This document shows positions 34,601-36,830 of a stretch of 36,830 bases of DNA, piece after piece (the first letter of the stretch is position 1; each line of letters starts with the position of its first letter). The translations under genes were made by a program, and so were the position numbers. Location: positions 1 to 36,830 of the forward strand of contig JAPLGH010000074.1 in NCBI GenBank assembly GCA_026390285.1, written 5' to 3'. The notes beneath the pieces were generated by a model. The model was not told where the DNA came from. It was given only the letters and a program-made list of their open reading frames with translations, and did no database searches. This DNA is from Caldisericota bacterium (GTDB taxonomy: Bacteria > Caldisericota > Caldisericia > Cryosericales > Cryosericaceae).

Positions 34601-36830
34601 TTATTGCTGGTACGTGATCGTTACCGTCTTGGTCGCATCTGTCCAGATGACAGAGCAGCCAAGATTCTCGGAGACGAATCTCAGGGGAAGCATGGTCCTG
34701 CCGCTGATGATCTCCGGGACCACCTTGATGTTGGTCGAATCGATGGGGGTGCTGATGCCTCTCACGGTCGCCCGACTCTTGCCGATCCAGAGTTGGAGGG
34801 AGGTACTCCCAAGATTCACGGTTGCCTTGCCGGCAGTTCCATCCCAGCCGACAGTTCCACCGAGCGCTTCGATGATTGCGCGTATGGGGACAAGGGTCCG
34901 TCCATTCTTGATGACGGGAGGAGAATCCAGCTTCTTCGAACTCCCACTGACGGTGAACGTGGTCTTCCCTATCTGAAGAACGATGACGGTCTCCTTCCTG
35001 TTCGGCTCAAACCTTGCCTGGATGACATGATCTGCCCTGACGCTGGTGAACGCATAGGAGGAGACGGGGCCCCGTGATATTCTATCGACGGTGACATCAG
35101 CGATGTGGTAGCCGGCATTCGGAGTAATGGTGAATGTCGTGCTCTCATCTTGAGCAGCGGTCTGCCGGGTGTTGGGAGTCATGGTGCCACCGGATCCGAA
35201 CGAAGGCGTCAGCGTGTACGCTGGCGGGTTGGTGAAATTGGCGGTGACGGTCTTGTCCGCATCGATGGTAATGGTAGCCAGGTTCTCCGTGCCGCTGAGA
35301 TCACCAGACCAGCCAGCGAAGCTGTAGCCCGTCGCAGGCCTAGCAGTAAGAGTGACCACCGTACCAGAGAGATATGAAGACTGATCAGGAGATCTCGCAA
35401 TGGTGCCGCCCGAAGCAGGAGAAGAGGTCGTGGCAAGCGTGTAGGAAGGCACAGCGCCGTACCGGAAGACACCACCGCTACCGGTGCCAACGTAGACAGT
35501 ACTGGGTGCGAGGGGATTGATGGCAAGAGCACAGGCATACAGACTGGTGAGGTTCTTGTTCATTGCCGTCCAGGTGGTACCGCTATCGGTGGAGCAGAGG
35601 ACGCCGCTACCACCGGTACTTGCGTAGAGAGTCGTGGGCGCAAGCGGATCAATGACAAGAGACGTAACCTTCTCCTTGACAAGGTCAGTGCTCACCATCC
35701 TCCAAGTCGTACCGGTGTCGGTCGAACGGAAGACGCCAGTGTCGGTGTCAGCATAGAGGATTGTCGGGTTGAGGGGGTCGATGACAAGAAACTGGACAGT
35801 CGTGGAGGCAAGACCAGCGTTCACGGCTGTCCAGGTCGTGCCGCTGTCCGTGGAGCGAAAGACGCAATCCTGAGTGCCAGCGTAGAGAGTCGTCGTGGTG
35901 ACCGGGTCGATAACAAGGAACTGGATGTACTCACCAGCGAGATCCGCGTTCACCGCCGTCCAGGTAGCGCCGCTGTCCGTAGATCGAATGACGCCACCAT
36001 AGGTACCACCGTACAGAATCGTGGGGGTGACGGGGTCGATGGCAAGAGACTGGACGTCACTCACTCCCGTCCAGGTAGCGCCGCTGTCGGTGGAGCGCAA
36101 GATACAGCAGTCATTGTGGTTATCGGACGTCTGTGCATACAGGGTCGTGGGAGTGCACGGATCGACGACAAGATTGAAGGCGGAGTAGGGACCCCAGATG
36201 AAATCCGCGGTGTTCAGGCCCTTCCAGGTAGCGCCGCTGTCCGTGGAGCGGCGGATGTCCGTATCAGTCACGGCATAGATGGTCGTGGGAGTGAGGGGAT
36301 CGATGGCAAGACGCCGGACCCACGTATTGGTTATGCCAGCGTTCGCGGCCCTCCAGGTGGTACCACTGTCAGTGGAACGGAAGATGCCGCCAGGCGCCCT
36401 CACATAGCCCGTGCAACCGACATACAGAATGGCAGGGGTAACGGCGTCTATGACAAGACAATTGGCAGATTCGCTGGCGATCCCATTGTTCACAGCTGTC
36501 CAGGTGGTACCACTGTTCGTGGAGCGAAAGATACCTCCGGTTTCAGTACAGGCGTAGAGGGTCGTGGGGGTGAGGGGATCGATAGTGAGAGACAGGATCC
36601 ACTTGCTGGCAAGACCAGTATTCACCGCTGTCCAGGTAGCGCCGCTGTCTCTCGAGCGGAAGATACCATCCTGAGTGCCGGCGTAGAGGATGGTGCGGGA
36701 GAGAGGGTCGATGACAAGAGATGTGACGCCCTCTTTGCTGATGGTGGTCCTCAGGCCGGACCAGTGGGCACCACTGTCCGTAGAACGAAGGACACCTTCG
36801 CCAAAGGTGCCGGCATACAGGGTCGTTGGG
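34601..36830 (-). CDS. Large secreted protein with YCF48/BNR-like repeats, InlB-B-like repeats and C-terminal Cu-amine-oxidase-N-like stalk domains (5' end outside window)
   Basis: About ten S-T-D-S-G-T-T-W-x-A-V-N...LVIDP-x-x-P-T-T-L-Y-A-G-T units; ASGGTIARSPDQSSYLSGTVVTLTARPATGYSFAGWSGDLSG...; NGRTLVPIRAIIEALGGTVGWDGTAGKATV and SGRTMLPLRFVSENLGCSVIW. Frame stays open to 36830. Confidence 0.88.
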   Translation of the reverse strand, partial: PTTLYAGTFGEGVLRSTDSGAHWSGLRTTISKEGVTSLVIDPLSRTILYAGTQDGIFRSRDSGATWTAVNTGLASKWILSLTIDPLTPTTLYACTETGGIFRSTNSGTTWTAVNNGIASESANCLVIDAVTPAILYVGCTGYVRAPGGIFRSTDSGTTWRAANAGITNTWVRRLAIDPLTPTTIYAVTDTDIRRSTDSGATWKGLNTADFIWGPYSAFNLVVDPCTPTTLYAQTSDNHNDCCILRSTDSGATWTGVSDVQSLAIDPVTPTILYGGTYGGVIRSTDSGATWTAVNADLAGEYIQFLVIDPVTTTTLYAGTQDCVFRSTDSGTTWTAVNAGLASTTVQFLVIDPLNPTILYADTDTGVFRSTDTGTTWRMVSTDLVKEKVTSLVIDPLAPTTLYASTGGSGVLCSTDSGTTWTAMNKNLTSLYACALAINPLAPSTVYVGTGSGGVFRYGAVPSYTLATTSSPASGGTIARSPDQSSYLSGTVVTLTARPATGYSFAGWSGDLSGTENLATITIDADKTVTANFTNPPAYTLTPSFGSGGTMTPNTRQTAAQDESTTFTITPNAGYHIADVTVDRISRGPVSSYAFTSVRADHVIQARFEPNRKETVIVLQIGKTTFTVSGSSKKLDSPPVIKNGRTLVPIRAIIEALGGTVGWDGTAGKATVNLGSTSLQLWIGKSRATVRGISTPIDSTNIKVVPEIISGRTMLPLRFVSENLGCSVIWTDATKTVTITYQQ
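35460..36830. repeat. Coding tandem repeat, unit about 120-135 bp
   Basis: Recurring gttcac(c/g)gc(c/t)gtccaggt(g/a)g(t/c)(a/g)ccgctgtc(c/g)gtggagcg(a/g)aagatg/acg followed by gtcgtggg(g)gtgaggggatcgat(g)acaag. Confidence 0.85.

Noticed and set aside
35460-36830. Tandem repeats considered as CRISPR-like array
   Set aside because: Units are 120-135 bp, in one open frame and translate to YCF48/BNR repeats; no short direct repeat with unique spacers.

Overview
36.8 kb of high-GC bacterial chromosome, densely coding. From left to right: (1) a GpgS-like glucosyl-3-phosphoglycerate synthase with an unusual ~310-aa N-terminal extension, followed by a GH13 alpha-glucosidase-type gene; (2) a membrane PAS protein with no output domain; (3) a four-gene GH4 / MFS (GPH-type) / PIG-L deacetylase / BadF-type sugar kinase operon; (4) a tRNA-Gln(UUG) with encoded CCA, then a run of ordinary small genes (TraX-like, GNAT, DUF2007-like, DUF1624/HGSNAT-like acyltransferase, MGMT); (5) a stretch with two frameshifted genes (radical SAM, DUF4163/DUF3298 lipoprotein) and an orphan stalk-domain fragment; (6) a TSUP permease and mutM; (7) a two-component system plus MacB-like ABC exporter locus with a secreted Ig-like protein and a second, permease-less ATPase paralog; (8) a ~8 kb segment bounded by two same-strand, identically 5'-truncated radC 3' remnants, containing four paralogous small membrane proteins (MNKR-x-LWSRI family), DUF2339/DUF3999, DUF998 and a duplicated upstream leader; (9) the 3' part of a long YCF48/BNR-repeat secreted protein that runs off the right edge. 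The strongest unexplained signals are the radC-bounded paralog island, the shared 11-bp-period direct-repeat box in front of both the two-component genes and the exporter operon, and the cluster of frameshifts at 14.9-16.1 kb. All calls come from reading the sequence and the supplied ORF translations; no database search was run.
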